A DNA stretch of 64,000 nt, from NCBI GenBank assembly GCA_963575745.1, contig CAUYUJ010016688.1, positions 192,000 to 255,999 of the forward strand. The letters run 5' to 3'. The position numbers were made by a program, and so were the translations under genes. The notes under the pieces are model-generated. The model searched no databases. It worked only from the letters and a program-made list of their open reading frames with translations, and was not told the origin of the DNA. Each line of letters starts with the position of its first letter. Positions within the stretch are counted from its first letter, which is position 1. Positions 32,903 to 44,464 of this stretch are shown in pieces. The stretch is from Prorocentrum cordatum. Taxonomy: Eukaryota; Sar; Dinophyceae; Prorocentrales; Prorocentraceae.

Positions 32903-33353
32903 CTTCTCCTCCTCCTCCTCCTCCTCCTCCTCCCCCTGCTCCTTTCCTCCATCTTCATCGGCATCGTCGACGTCGTCGTCAACGTCATCGTCATCGTTAT
33001 CGTCCTCGTCATCGTCATGGTCATCATCACCGTCATCATCATAATCACCACCACCATCATCATCACCATGTGCATCATCATCACCATTATCCTCATCATC
33101 ATCGTTATTGTCATCGTCATCAGCATCATCATAAACCCCTCGTCATCATCAACACCAGCGACATCATCCCCATCATCATTCGCATCAGCATCATCACCAC
33201 CACCATCATCATCACCATCAGCATCAGCATCAGCATCAGCATCAGCATCATTATTGCCATCGTCATCGTCATTATCATCACCAACACTATCAACATCATC
33301 GCCATCACCATCAGTATCGTCATCATCAACCCCTTCACCACCATCACCACCAC

Positions 33354-33398
<45 letters not shown>

Positions 33399-33554
33399 CA
33401 TCATCATCATCATCACCATCGTCATCATCATCACCACAATCATCATCGTCATCGTCATCATCATCAAGGACATTACAACCACCATCATCATCACCACCAT
33501 CAGCATCATCATCAACACCATCACCATCACCATCACCATCACCATCACCATCAC

Positions 33555-33586
<32 letters not shown>

Positions 33587-33587
33587 G

Positions 33588-33657
<70 letters not shown>

Positions 33658-33690
33658 TTCATCATCACCATCGCCATCGTCATAATGGTG
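32903..33690 (-). repeat. (ATC)n array, GAT in reverse orientation
   Basis: About 790 bp of TCC, then ATC/ACC/GTC triplets, purest from 33560 to 33660. It is the only large GAT-class array here with GAT on the minus strand. Confidence 0.96.
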
Positions 33691-33729
33691 TTTCTGCTCT
33701 CCGCGTGACAATTTCGCTGCACCCTTCAC

Positions 33730-34600
33730 ACAATTCGTGGGCCCATAGGAAGATCCTTTGAAAACCACGGTGGCAGGGTCCGCATGCGGTTCAGCCCCCA
33801 AATCCGGCGCACCTCTCACACGTTTCGTGGCCCCATGCGGAGCTCCATCGAAGGCCCCAGCGGCAGGGTCCGCACGCAGTCCCGTCTCCCATCTCGTCGC
33901 ACCCCCCACACGTGTCGTGGCCCCGTAGGGAGCTCCACCGAAGGCCCCAGTGGCATGGCTCGCATGCGGGTCCACCCCCCACTCCGGTGCACCCGTCACA
34001 CACTTTTCGTGATCCAACCAAGAGCTCCACCGAATGCCCCAGTGGCCGGTATTCATGCAGTTCTGCCCCCCGATTCGGCGCACCCCTCACACGTTTCGTG
34101 GCCCGTGGGGAGCTCCATGGAAGGCCGCAGCGGAAGGACATCCGGCGCACCTCTCACACGTTTCGTGGCCTCATGCGGAGCTCCATCGAAGGCCCCAGTG
34201 GCAGGGGCACGCAGTCCCGTCTCCCATCTCGTCGCACCCCCCACATGTGTCGTGGCCCCGTAGGGAGCTCCACCGAAGGCCCCAGTGGCATGGCTCGCAT
34301 GCGGGTCCACCCCCTAATCCGGTTCACCCCTCACACACTTTCTGTGATCCAACCAAGAATGTATTCATGCAGTTCTGCCCCCCGTTGCGGCGCACCCCTC
34401 ACACGTCGTGGTCCCGCAGGGAGCTCCACCGAAGGCCCCAGTGGCACGGCCCAGATGCGGTTCCACCCCCCATGCCGGCGCAACCCTCACACGTTTCGTG
34501 GCCCGTAGGGAGCACCACAGAAGGCCGCAACGGAAGGGCCCGCATGCAGTTTCACACCCCATCTCAACGTTATCCACATCCCTTATTATTAGTCGCTTCG
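33730..34600 (-). repeat. 90-bp tandem repeat, block 1
   Basis: About nine degenerate units. Each holds CACACGTTTCGTGGCCCC, a GGAGCTCCATCGAAGGCCCC core and CGCATGCGG. CGTTTCGTGG recurs at 33821 and (as CGTGTCGTGG) 33911. It is related, in inverse orientation, to the 77-bp satellite at 54680-57320: the core is shared but the spacer differs. Confidence 0.85.
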
Positions 34601-34639
34601 CTCATTCCGCCGGCCCATATTGTCGCACCGTTGTGGGCT

Positions 34640-35220
34640 AGCCGAGTTTTGGGGCCTCTTGGGGGCCGTTTTGGGGCCTCTTGGGGCCTCTTTTGGGCCT
34701 CTTGGGCGCCTCTTGGGGCGTCTTGGGGGCCTCTTGGGGGCCTCTTGGGGCCTTTTTGGGGCCTCCTGGGCGCCTTCTGGGGCGGAGGGCTCGATTTTTC
34801 AGTTCTCGGTTCCCCTCTTCAGCCCCTCTTGGGCCCGTCTTGGGGCCTCTTGGTCCGTCTTGGGCGGCACTTGGGCCGTCTTGGGGGCCCTCCTGGGCCG
34901 TTCCGGGGCCGTCTTGGGAGCCTCGTGGGCCGTCTTGGAGCGGTCTTGGGGGCCTCTTGGGCCGTCTTGGAGCGTCCGGAAGCCGAAAAAGCCAGAACGC
35001 AAAAAACATAGAAAAAACAATGAAAATCAACGATTTTGGCCTCTTGGGGCCCTCTTCGGAGGCCTCTTGGAAGGCCCTTGGGGCGTCTTGGAGGCCTCTT
35101 GGGCTGTCTTGGGGCCCTGTTGGGCGTCTTCGGGCGATCTTTGGCCGTCTCGGGGCCCTCTTGGACCGTCTTGGAGGCTTCTTGGGGACCTCTTGGCCCG
35201 TCCTGGGGCCCTGTAACAGA
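34640..35220 (+). repeat. GCCTCTTGG-family array
   Basis: GGCCTCTTGGG / GGGCCGTCTTGG words throughout, with an A-rich core at 34978-35040 (GAAGCCGAAAAAGCCAGAAC, then AATCAACGATTTTGGCCTCT). The same core occurs inside the arrays near 2420-2480, 3401-3470 and 40934-41000. Confidence 0.85.
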
Positions 35221-35435
35221 ACTCCGGCATCTCTGGCCCGACCTTGCCGGGGACTTGCCGGGACCTTGCCGGGGTACTATTCGTCCGGGGACCCCCAGGG
35301 GCCGCCCCGCGCGCGCGAACTAGAAATATTGTTAACCAGGTACAGGAGATCTTAGCACGCCCTGGCCCGTTGGGCCGGTGAATTCAACGCCCCCCCCCCC
35401 CCTGAAATACTGCCCCCCCTGCTTCGGCAAACTAA
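35221..35435. other. short GC-rich spacer
   Basis: Contains a triplicated ACCTTGCCGGGG-like word (35241-35275) and a C run near 35391-35401. Confidence 0.4.
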
Positions 35436-35439
35436 TACC

Positions 35440-35880
35440 CCGTCCCCCCATCCACGGGAGGCGCCTTAACATTCCGGCCCCCCCTTTGGGAAAGTTGAGC
35501 GTTGCAGTTCAGCTGGTGGACATGATGGAGGTGTAGTTACACAGTGGTGGCTGCATTGGTGATCAGAACTCGGTCGGGTTTGCGACGTCGACAACAGTTA
35601 TGATCAATACGATGAACACCTTGATCGTGCATGTGATGCTGTGGTGCAGGCGCCATATCTATACATATATACGCCACACACGCACATACATTTGTGTATA
35701 TGTACATGTATGGCTGCGACTGCGGTCAGTTTCAAACCTCTTGCCCAAAGTGGCCATTCAAAAAGCGCCATAATTCTCCGGCCCCCCCTTCGCTTCGGTC
35801 ACGCGAAACCGCCTTAATATTCTGGCCTCCCACCTTTGGAGAAAGGCTCCTTAATATACTGGCCCCGGGGGCCGCCTAAT
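35440..35880 (+). repeat. degenerate GCCTTAATATTCTGGCC repeat with AT-rich insert
   Basis: The word CGCCTTAACATTCCGGCCCC and variants recurs at about 35461, 35767, 35809 and 35848. Between the copies (35500-35730) lies unique sequence with TATACATATATACG-type DNA. Confidence 0.6.
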
Positions 35881-35884
35881 CAGG

Positions 35885-36530
35885 GATGTGGAGTACCCCT
35901 CATACGTTCCGTGGCCCGGCATGGAGCTCCATCGAAGGGCCCAGGGGCAGGCTCCGCATGCAGTTCCAACCCCTCACACAATTCGTGGGCCCATAGGAAG
36001 TTCCTTTGAAGACCACGGTGGCAGGGTCCGCATGCGGTTCAGCCCCCAAATCCGGCGCACCTCTCACACGTTTCGTGGCCCCATGCGGAGCTCCATCGAA
36101 GGCCCCAGCGGCAGGGTCCGCACGCAGTCCCGTCTCCCATCTCGTCGCACCCCCACACGTTTCGTGGCCCCGCAGGGAGCTCACCGAAGGCCCCAGTGTC
36201 AGGGCTCGCATGCGGGTCCACCCCCATCTCGGCGCACCCCTCGCACTTACGGCGGTGGCATTGGTTAAGGAATGTGCCCAGGACGCTTCCTTATCTGATG
36301 AGGGGGCGGCGATATCCACGGCCAAGCCTCGATTGGAGTTCCACTGGCTTCCAGACCCTGGATTCCTTATCTAAGGGTTCCTTATACAATGCCCCCACCG
36401 TATCATGGCCCCGCAGGGCGGTCCACCGAATGCCCCAGTGGCAGGATCCGCTGGCAGTTCAACCCTCCAGCTCGGCGCACCGCTCGTGACCCCATAGGGA
36501 GTTCCACCGAAGGCCCCAGTGGCAGGGTCG
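35885..36530 (-). repeat. 90-bp tandem repeat, block 2
   Basis: Same family as 33730-34600. Much of 35970-36230 repeats 33740-34000 closely (GAAGACCACGGTGGCAGGGT, then GGTTCAGCCCCCAAATCCGG), so a block of about 260 bp was duplicated. A unique insert (36240-36380) interrupts it. Confidence 0.85.
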
Positions 36531-36809
36531 ACGTGGCGTACCCGCACCCTGACGGGCACACCCCTCGCTCGTTTCGTGGCCGCATGGGAGCTGCACGTCG
36601 TTCGTCCCACCTGCCCTGGAGCACTCGAACCCGCATATGTTTGGGTTGAGCGCCAGGACACTCGGCTCTGGAGACGTGTGGGGACCAACGGAGGCCTGGG
36701 TCCTTTCTTGGATGGCCCACCCAGATTTAGCAACAGACGTCCTGCTCGTAAGATATCACGGCGGCTGTGTCATATGCCCAGCCTCACCCGGCAGACAGAG
36801 CGTCTACAC
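36531..36809. other. no gene recognised
   Basis: Unique sequence trailing from the 90-bp repeat block; no motif. Confidence 0.35.
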
Positions 36810-37095
36810 GGCACTTGCAACAGCACGGCACGGCACGACCCAAGCAGGAGACGGCACGGCTTTGCACTGCGCACGACACGGCACATCACAGCAGCGTATT
36901 GCAGCACGTCGAATCATGAGCTGGATCCACGACACGTGGCACGTCGGTACCGGAGGCCCGGCTTGGGGCCCGCGACACGACAGAGACGGCACATGGCACA
37001 GCACGCGGCATGGCACACAGCATATTGCACACGGCACGGCAAATGGCACGGCACACAGTCTGGCGCACAGCACAGCACTCGGCATGGCACAATGT
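36810..37095 (+). repeat. degenerate GGCAC minisatellite
   Basis: GGCACGGCACGGCAC, CACGGCACATCACAGCAG, GGCATGGCACACAGC and similar words at high density, with a less repetitive middle (36900-36975). Confidence 0.7.
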
Positions 37096-37625
37096 GGAAC
37101 GTGGGAGGCAGAATCACGAGTTAGATTCTTCACGCGGCACGGAACGACAGGTAGCGCTTGGGCTGCGCAAGAAGTGCCGAGGGCCGCCATGGATTGTTCG
37201 GTAAGTCTGGCAGTGGTTTATCAATTGTTGTGGCATGGGTTGCACCATATGTTCCGTCGAGGTTTTATCAGATGTTGTGAGGTCGGTTGCATAAACGGTC
37301 GCCATCGGTTACGACATTGTCCAATGCCGGAGCAGTTATAACATAGTGTTTTTCATTCAGTTGTGATGTTCCAACAACATAAGTTATGCCCAGCAATTAC
37401 AACATATGCTTCTTCTTGCAACTTTGGATTCGTTCACCAGAAAGAAGTTCGAGCATCAAGGTAGCACCATAATTCAAGGTTTTTTCGCATCTTGGGCCCT
37501 GGGAAGCGATGCTCGTTCGACAATTCGGAAGCGTGTCTGGCAGACACTGTTTCCAAATTTCTCTGGGTGCTCGAACCTATTTCTGGAATGTGGTCCTAAA
37601 AGTAGGATGGAAAATCATAGCCCAA
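37096..37625. other. no gene recognised
   Basis: AT-richer unique sequence with scattered ACAACATA words. No motif. Confidence 0.4.
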
Positions 37626-37880
37626 CAGGTTGCGCCATAGGGTACGCCATAGGGTGCGCCATTATATGTGTCGTATGTCTTGTATTGGTTGCGACACACG
37701 CTCCTATGCTGCGGCTATGCGTTGTATCATGGATTGTTGCGTCGCAGGTCTGCTAGTAGTTTCGCAATTGGGTGCGCAAAAAGGCTTCGCCATAAGTTTC
37801 TTCATTGGCTGTGTAAATCCTACGTTGTAGGTTGCGCCGTAGGTTGCGCCGCAGGTCTAGTATTGGTTGTTCCCCGGGTC
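37626..37880 (+). repeat. degenerate GGTTGCGCC(A/G)TAG repeat
   Basis: GTTGCGCCATAGGGTACGCC at left and TAGGTTGCGCCGTAGGTTGC at right, with decayed copies between. Confidence 0.5.
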
Positions 37881-38582
37881 GTGTAGGTCTGGTAGTTGGG
37901 CCACAGGCTGCACCGGTCGAACAAGATGGCGCCGTCGGCCGCGTGATTAAATCCGCCCTGTACCCCTGCAATGTTTCTCAAAGGTTCCTTGGACCCTTGG
38001 AGCATCGGTGGATGCCCGTTGTGGGCGGGGGGGCGCCAAAGAGCTGCGCTGGGGATGTCCGTCGCGGCCCGCGACGCAACGCTGCCCCTGGGCATGGGTC
38101 CGGAGATCTCCCAGAGCCAACGCGGGACGCTCCAGAAACGGCCGTGCTCTCGAGGGATTAAGAAGTCGACCTCTCTTCTTTGGAAGAACGCCCGTTAAAG
38201 TTGACGGAATCAGGTTGCGGGTGGTTCTGATGGCGGAATGTGGGCGGAAATTTGAGGTATCATCATTTGCCCCCGCCAGAGGTGCAAGAACGTGCTTTAG
38301 ATTCATGGCTGGCTGCGGAAGCGGGCTCCGCACACGGGCCGTCGTGTCAAGTGGTCCTGCGCTTCTCGCCCTTGTCGGCCCGCCCCCCCCTGGCCCCAGG
38401 GCCGTCGAGCAGCGACTCTGCTGCCGTGCCCCCCCCCCCACCCCTCGCGGGGGGATCTCCTCGACCGCCGGCAGACGCTCCGACGACGGGCCTCGGGGCG
38501 CCATCTGCAGGATGGGCCCCACGGCTGCAGGCGCTGCGCCGCGGGCTCCCTGGCACGCCCCCCGGCCTCCCGCCTGTGCGTT
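37881..38582. other. no gene recognised
   Basis: GC-rich, C-rich from 38380. Open frames are long only by composition. Confidence 0.4.
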
Positions 38583-38675
38583 CGTCCTCCTCCTCCTCCT
38601 CCTCCTCCTCCTCCTCCTCCTCCTCCTCCTCCTCCTCATCCTCCCCCTTCTCCTCCTCCTCCTCCTCCTCCTCCT
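38583..38675 (+). repeat. (TCC)n array
   Basis: TCC triplets interrupted once (38638-38650). Confidence 0.96.
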
Positions 38676-38689
38676 CAGACCCCCCGTCC

Positions 38690-38800
38690 TCGACCCGGAG
38701 GAGGGAGTGGTGGACCGAGGGGAGGCGCGCTCCGCTCCGGGAGGGCCAGGTCAGGACGGCGCAGGAGGGCGTCAAGCTGACGTCCGCCGATGATGCTCGA
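38690..38800 (+). CDS. possible exon-like segment
   Basis: One frame reads STRRREWWTEGRRAPLREGQ and then VRTAQEGVKLTSADDARA; another is open as well. High G/C at third positions. It directly follows a TCC array, as other exon-like islands do. No family and no clear splice sites. Confidence 0.22.
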
Positions 38801-39577
38801 GCGCGTCCCCGCAGTTGTTCGCAGGGCGTCTACTCGCAAACGCCCTGACAAATCACGTGCTTGCCTCGACGTGCTGGATCGTAAGTGCCCCGCGGCGGAT
38901 CCAGGCCAGTTGCGTGTAGTTATTATGCGAGTCGTTGAACGCGCTTGTCTGGATGAACAGGAAGCGGAGTGAACGCGTATGCCCTTCCCCACCGCCCTGG
39001 GTTGGTCTCGATGTGTAAACTGCGCCGCGTGATCGGCCACAAAAGCTTGGTGCCTTGACGCCCCGCCCTGCGCAAACTGTGGGATGCGGGATTACCTATG
39101 ACAATGACGCGCCGAGATCCTCCGCCGAACTCCTGGGCTCCCGGGTTCGACGGAACGACGTGGTGCACACGTCGGCCCCCTCCCGACGCCCGCCGACCTC
39201 AGCCGGCGGCGCAGCCCGACAGCCGTCCTGTTCGGATCTGTGCCAAGCTGCCTCGATACGCCCGTCTTGAAACGCAACATGTACCGTGCTTAAGACGTCT
39301 GTGCCACTGTGTTGCGTGGTAGCTCGGCGCATCGGCCCACGCTTTGGCGAACTTGTCGTGTCATACACACGTTGCCAGTCTGCGTGTTGAGTTCGGTATC
39401 GATGCGCTACGTGTCGCGCGTTGCGCATCGGGGCAGCCAAGGATTTGTGATCTGCTCCCTTCGCGCTGGAGTTTGGGCTTCCTTGGTGGCCTGCGGGCAG
39501 CCCCCAAAAGCTTATATGAGGGCCCGTAGAGGCCCGAACACGGAGGCGGGCCGAAGTGGGCGGGCGAGCAGGCGGGG
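38801..39577. other. no gene recognised
   Basis: Unique sequence of mixed composition. No motif seen on either strand. Confidence 0.4.
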
Positions 39578-39783
39578 AGGGTTTAGCCCCTAACCCTAAC
39601 TTCAACCCTTAAGACCGAACCCTAAACCTCAACCATAATCCCTATCCCTAACCCTAAACCCGAACCCTGGGCCCTAAGCCGAGCCCCTAGCCGTAACCCC
39701 TAGCCGTAACCCCGAACCCGAACCCGAACCCCTAACCCTAAAACCTAATCCCAACCCTGAACCCTGACCCCTGACCCTAAATT
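39578..39783 (+). repeat. degenerate interstitial telomeric repeat (CCCTAA/CCCTAAA)
   Basis: About 200 bp of CCCTAA, CCCTAAA, ACCCGAA, CCCTGA and CCGTAACCCCTAG variants on the plus strand, matching the C-rich strand of TTTAGGG-type telomeres. The left edge reads AGGGTTTAG followed at once by CCCCTAACCC, which is one G-rich unit facing the C-rich array. Confidence 0.85.
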
Positions 39784-40555
39784 CGGGACAGGGGCGGCAG
39801 CCAGCGGCAACGCCAGGGCGGGTGGGCTCAGAGGTTCGGGTGCAACTGCTGGGAGGTCAAATTCTGAATTTGCCCTGGTCCGAACTCCGGCTTCATCCTG
39901 CTCATTCCCGTTTAATCTGGCTTAATCCCGCGACATCGGGTTGAATCCCGCTTAATCCGCGGCCTGATCCGGCGTAGAACCCCCCCAATGGGTTGCATCT
40001 TCCGTAGGCGTTCCGACAAAATCCTCCCAGTAGCTGCCTCCTCACAGAGGCGGGATGCGTCGACCCCCACACCGCCCAGGAACGTGCGGACTTGCCATCG
40101 GGGGCCTCTCGCCCATTCTGTCGGCGATGTATCTCGAGGGGGAAACAAAACGCAAAAATAAACTTTTGGCTCTCCGCGCGAATTTCTTGGATCCGCGCTG
40201 GGACCCTCGGCGCCGCCCCTGGCGCGCTCCGCGCGCCAGGGAGGTGGGGGGTCCAGCGCACATCCAAGAAGTCTGTGCGGAGCGCCAAAAGTTGATGCTC
40301 ATGCTGCCATTTCTTTTTCTAGTATCGCCGAGCTCCAGCTCGATGCTCACCTCCTTCAGCTGGTCCCCTCCCCCTCTGCCGCTACCCCTCAACGCAGGGG
40401 AGGAAGTCGCCACCGGGGTGCCCATGGGTCTCCACGGTAGGATCCGCCTCGGAGGTTCTTCCCGGTCGGAGCAGCGCCTGCGAGAGGCCCCGGGGAGTAC
40501 AGTCCAAATTATTGCCGAGTCGGGCGTGTCCCTCTACAGGAGGAATATTCAAAAA
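39784..40555. other. no gene recognised
   Basis: 39900-39970 has TTAATCCCGC / TTGAATCCCG words. The rest is unique. No motif. Confidence 0.4.
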
Positions 40556-41285
40556 TCGTCAAAACATGGTCTGGGGATTATTGCGAAGGCCTTGCGGCCG
40601 GTGCCGCCGACCCTGGAGGGCGAACTATGCGTTCTCTAATGTGGCGGGGGGGGCCTCTTGGGGCTTCCTGGGGGCCTCTTCGGGGTCTCGTGGTGGCCTA
40701 TTGGGGGCATCTTGGGGCTTCCTGGGAGCCTCTGTCGCCGAGGGCTCGTCGGGCCCCCCGTCTGGGCACCCTGTTGGAGCCGTTTGGGGAGCCTCTGGGG
40801 CCATCTTGGAGGCATCTTGGAGGCATCTTGGGCGGTCTTGACGCTCTCTTGGGTCATTTTGGGGCTCTCTTGAGGCCTCTTGGGCTATCTTGGGGCAATC
40901 TTGGGTGCATCTTGGGCCGTCTTGGAGCGTCGGCACGTTGAAACGGCGAGAACGCCAAAATCTGTCAAAAACTTTGAGGAAATCATTGATTTTTCCCTCT
41001 TCGTGCCCTCTTGGGAGTGCTCTTGGAGACTTCTTGGAGCGTCTTGGCAATCTCTTGGGCCGTCTGGAGGCTACTTTGGCGTCTTCGACCGATGGTTCGG
41101 CGATTCGGGGCCCTCTGGAGCCGTCTTGGAAGCCTCTTGGGGCACTCTTGGCCAGTCTGGGGGCTTTTCTAGGTCCCGGGACATCCCGGGGGGGATGCGT
41201 ATCTGCCCCCCCCCTTCCCCTCCCCGGGACCCCCCCCGGGACCCCCCCCCCCCCGGCGGGGAAGGGATCAAAGGGAAGGGGCTTC

Positions 41286-41361
41286 CCTTCGACTCAGCTA
41301 CGACGTTGCTCAATTTCGCTTTGCCTTCGACTCAGCTACGACGTTGCTCGGCTTCGCTTTG
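41286..41361 (+). repeat. 38-bp tandem duplication
   Basis: CCTTCGACTCAGCTACGACG begins at 41286 and again at 41324; the two copies differ at only a few bases. Confidence 0.9.
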
Positions 41362-41392
41362 GTTTCGCTTTGGCTGGCGCGCCTGAGGGGAG

Positions 41393-41396
<4 letters not shown>

Positions 41397-41460
<64 letters not shown>

Positions 41461-41461
41461 A
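41397..41461 (+). repeat. (CGA)n array
   Basis: About 21 pure CGA triplets ending 4 bp before the right-hand 27-bp repeat. Confidence 0.97.
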
Positions 41462-41703
41462 CGGTCGTCAAAACATGGTCTGGGGATTATTTTTGAATAC
41501 TGTTTGACTCTTTTTGAATTTTTCTCCCAACATCCGCCCGTAGGAGGACAGGCTCGATCAGAAGCGCTGAGTCAGCAGCGAAGCCCCCGAAGCCCTTGAG
41601 GGCGTGAGGAGCACTCGAGGAGCAGCCACATGGAAGAACCCTCCTAACGTCCCCTCTTCGGCGAGGAGCGCCGGCTGCGCGGTGGCCCCGGCCCGCTGCG
41701 GAG

Positions 41704-41802
41704 GCCGCCTGGGTCAACTGCCGCGAGCCGCTGCTGCTGCGCTACGACATGGTGGACTGCACGCCCGCGGAGTGGGTCGCTGCGTACGAGGCGCCCCGCA
41801 GG
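41704..41802 (+). CDS. exon-like segment
   Basis: After GCGGAG the frame reads AAWVNCREPLLLRYDMVDCT and then PAEWVAAYEAPRRAEGS, with nearly all third positions G or C and a balanced composition. Possible donors follow the CGCAGG. No family recognised. It resembles an internal exon of a host gene. Confidence 0.42.
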
Positions 41803-41849
41803 GCAGAGGGCTCGCTTCGATCTGGACCCCGATTCCCCATTGAGGCATA

Positions 41850-41960
41850 TATGCCAGCCGATTTCTGCCGATTCGACTTTTCCCGACTCGGCTGCCGATT
41901 TTCCGCCGATCCGATTCATGTCGATCGCCGATCCGACTTGTCGATTCGATTCTGGGCTCT
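41850..41960 (+). repeat. degenerate CCGATT(C) repeat
   Basis: GCCGATT, CCGATTTTCCGCCGATCC, TCGATCGCCGATCCG words at short spacing. Confidence 0.5.
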
Positions 41961-44464
41961 CCTGAGGGCAGAGGAGTTTACCGACGCCCGTCCGTCGAAG
42001 AACGACACAAGATAATTGTGCAGATGCACGGCTGGAGATGAGCGCGCGGAGGCCCCGTGAGCAGACAGAGGGCATTCTCTGCAGAACGCTTGGGCTTCAG
42101 TCCCGGGGGGGTGGCCGGCGGCCCATGTCCCCTGCCGAGAGGAGGACGAGGGCCTCTGGCAGGTGCACCCGCGAAACCCAAAAGAAGAGGGGACGGAGAA
42201 GCATGCCGACTCCGATCCGTCGATCCCTAACTCAGCTCTTCGCGCGGACAGAAGTTGTCCCGCCGACGCCGTGCCGATTGGAGGCGCTTCGGTCGGCGTG
42301 TTTTTTGGGGGATGGGCAGCGCCGATCCCGGCGCGAGGCGCTGCAGGCGCGCTCGGCGCAGCGCCCGGGGCCGCCGGAGTAATTCGTAGTTCGGGCGGCC
42401 TGCATGCTGGCTGCGTGCCCCCCGCCTCCCCCGCCCGCCCCTCCCTCCGTCCCTCCCTCCCCCCTCGGCCGCCTCGTTCTGCCACTGGGCTTCTTCGATG
42501 GGTGGCAAGAATGCTGTCCGAGAGCCGCGCAGATGCCTTCGGTCGGCGCCAGGCCCCTCCACACGTTTTGGTGCGCGCCCCGCGCGCTAGAGCAGGGTGC
42601 GTTGAGGGGGGGTCCATTGTCGCCCTGATCGATCCACACCCGCAAACGATGCGTGGGCGTGCTGACCAGCAGCGCTTTTTGCATGAACGTTCCACGAATA
42701 TGTTCCTCTGGCATATTACGGTGCCGGTTGCGCTGTGATGGGACAGACAGTGTTGTGTGTTTGCTCTACGCAGAGCCTCGATCACGTTCGAATTAGGCAT
42801 CGGTTTATACGATTCGAATATCGTAGTTGCGGTCGGGATTGGAACAACATCTCAAGAGAGTGCTTTCGATGACATGTACAGGGCCATCATGTATGTTCAG
42901 CTCAGAATCCTCATGTTGCCATTGTGGCTTCACCACAACACGCAGCTGCTGGCAGTTAAATCGTGCATATCTGTATTCATTTCCAGGGTCTCTGCTGGTG
43001 TGTCACCGAGGATGTTGGGTCACCCAGGCTTACAGGGCAACCTGGGATTGTTTAGACTCGAGGCGTCCTAGGCCTCCTGAAGACAATGCATACGGAAGGA
43101 CGTCATAGCTTACAGTCCTACCTATCTTGAATCATGTGGCGAAGTGGTTTGGGCAATTGCTCCAAGCCAGCGCGCAGTCATAATGACTTTGGGTGGAGTG
43201 GGGAGGACGAAGGAGATGAGGAAGAAGGCAGGAGGAACGAGGGACGACGCACCTTCCGCAGCGGCTTGTTGATGGCGATTTCCCCTAGTCGTTTCAGGCA
43301 GTGCTCCAGAGCCAACCCAACGCATCCACACCTTTCCGCGCTAGCGCGTGGCTCGTTAGTGTTCGATCGCGTTTCTCCGTGAATATGTCCGCATGCAACA
43401 ACAGCAACAACACATCGGGAGGTTATGTGTCAACTCCTGTATATGTTAATCTGTCTGTTTTTCATATCCGCCCATCGCGGTGGGACTAAAGTCGTTCACT
43501 TGCAGTGACGTTTCCGTTCCCTTGCTACTGTTTTTTTGGCGCAAAGGACACATTTGTGAGGTATTCGACTATGGGCCCCTTGTTGAACACAACCGTCCAG
43601 CTTTCGCGCCGAAGACCGCCGGAAGACGCCAAAGATCACCGGGGATCGCCGGAGACTCCGGAGACCGCCAGACATCCGCCAAAGACGGTCAGAAGACCGC
43701 CGAAAGCAGCGAAACACTGCCAGAAGACTGCAGAAGACCGCCCGAGGCCGATGGATGACAAAGGGTCCATGAGGATCTGGTTCTACTCATCGTGCTGGTC
43801 TTTTGCAGCCGCGGTTCTGGCGCGGGTCCTGCGCAGCCTGGCCGCCGGTTGCTCGAGCAGGTTCAATGCTGTTCGTCTGTGTTCGCCCACCGCTTGTAGA
43901 CCCTGCCGTCGTCCTGCCTGAAGACTGCGAGCTGAGTGCCTGTGGAGGCCGCCGCGCTCCGCCTCTTTGGGCTGCATGATCTCACTGCGCAGGCTGCGTT
44001 TTCCCTCTCTCCGCGGCCGCTTCTCTGCCCGCTCCTCGGATTCCCGTTTACAATGTGCTAAGTTTTGGCCCAACACTTGCTTCGACTGGTTCGCGCGTTC
44101 TCCGACTCCGAGACAAAACAGGTTTAGCGCCTGTCAAGGGTCGGAGCGGCACTTACCAAATATGGCCTCACGAGCTTGTTAATTCCGCGCATCGCTCGAT
44201 GATTCTGCCGGAGAGCCAGGAGCTACGGGCTACGAAGGCGATGCCGATGGTACGAAAGGAGGCAGCTTCACGTTGAAGAAGACGAGCGTGGCTAACAGAA
44301 CGCACTAGAGCGATAGAGGGAACACACATCTGAGTTCACAGAACCAAGTGTTTGGCCTCGTGTGTTTACAGGTACGGGGCCCCGAGCAGTCTTGACCCCA
44401 TCCCACGGTCAGGTGTTTTGTCTGGCACTGTTCCTGTCCACGTTTCCAGAGCATTCCCACCCCA
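41961..44464. other. 2.5 kb without a recognisable gene
   Basis: The left part (42000-42640) is GC-rich with open frames on both strands and no motif. 42720-43480 is AT-richer unique sequence. The CGCCGGAAGAC repeat at 43600-43748 lies inside it. No tRNA or other RNA gene was found by eye. Confidence 0.4.
43600..43748 (+). repeat. degenerate GAAGACCGCC minisatellite
   Basis: GAAGACCGCCGGAAGACGCC, ATCGCCGGAGACTCCGGAGA, AGAAGACCGCCGAAAGCAGC and similar words, unit about 11-13 bp. Confidence 0.6.

Larger units (their letters stand above)
40556..41491 (+). mobile_element. insertion of about 880 bp flanked by 27-bp perfect direct repeats
   Basis: The 27-bp word starting TCGTCAAAACATGGTCTGGG and ending GATTATT occurs at 40556-40582 and again, identical, at 41465-41491. 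Between them (40583-41464) lie a GCCTCTTGG-family array with its A-rich core (40640-41175), a C-rich stretch, a 38-bp tandem duplication (41286-41361) and a (CGA)n tail (41397-41461). Long target-site duplications plus a microsatellite tail are typical of non-LTR-mobilised, non-autonomous elements. No protein is encoded, so mobilisation would be in trans. Confidence 0.6.
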
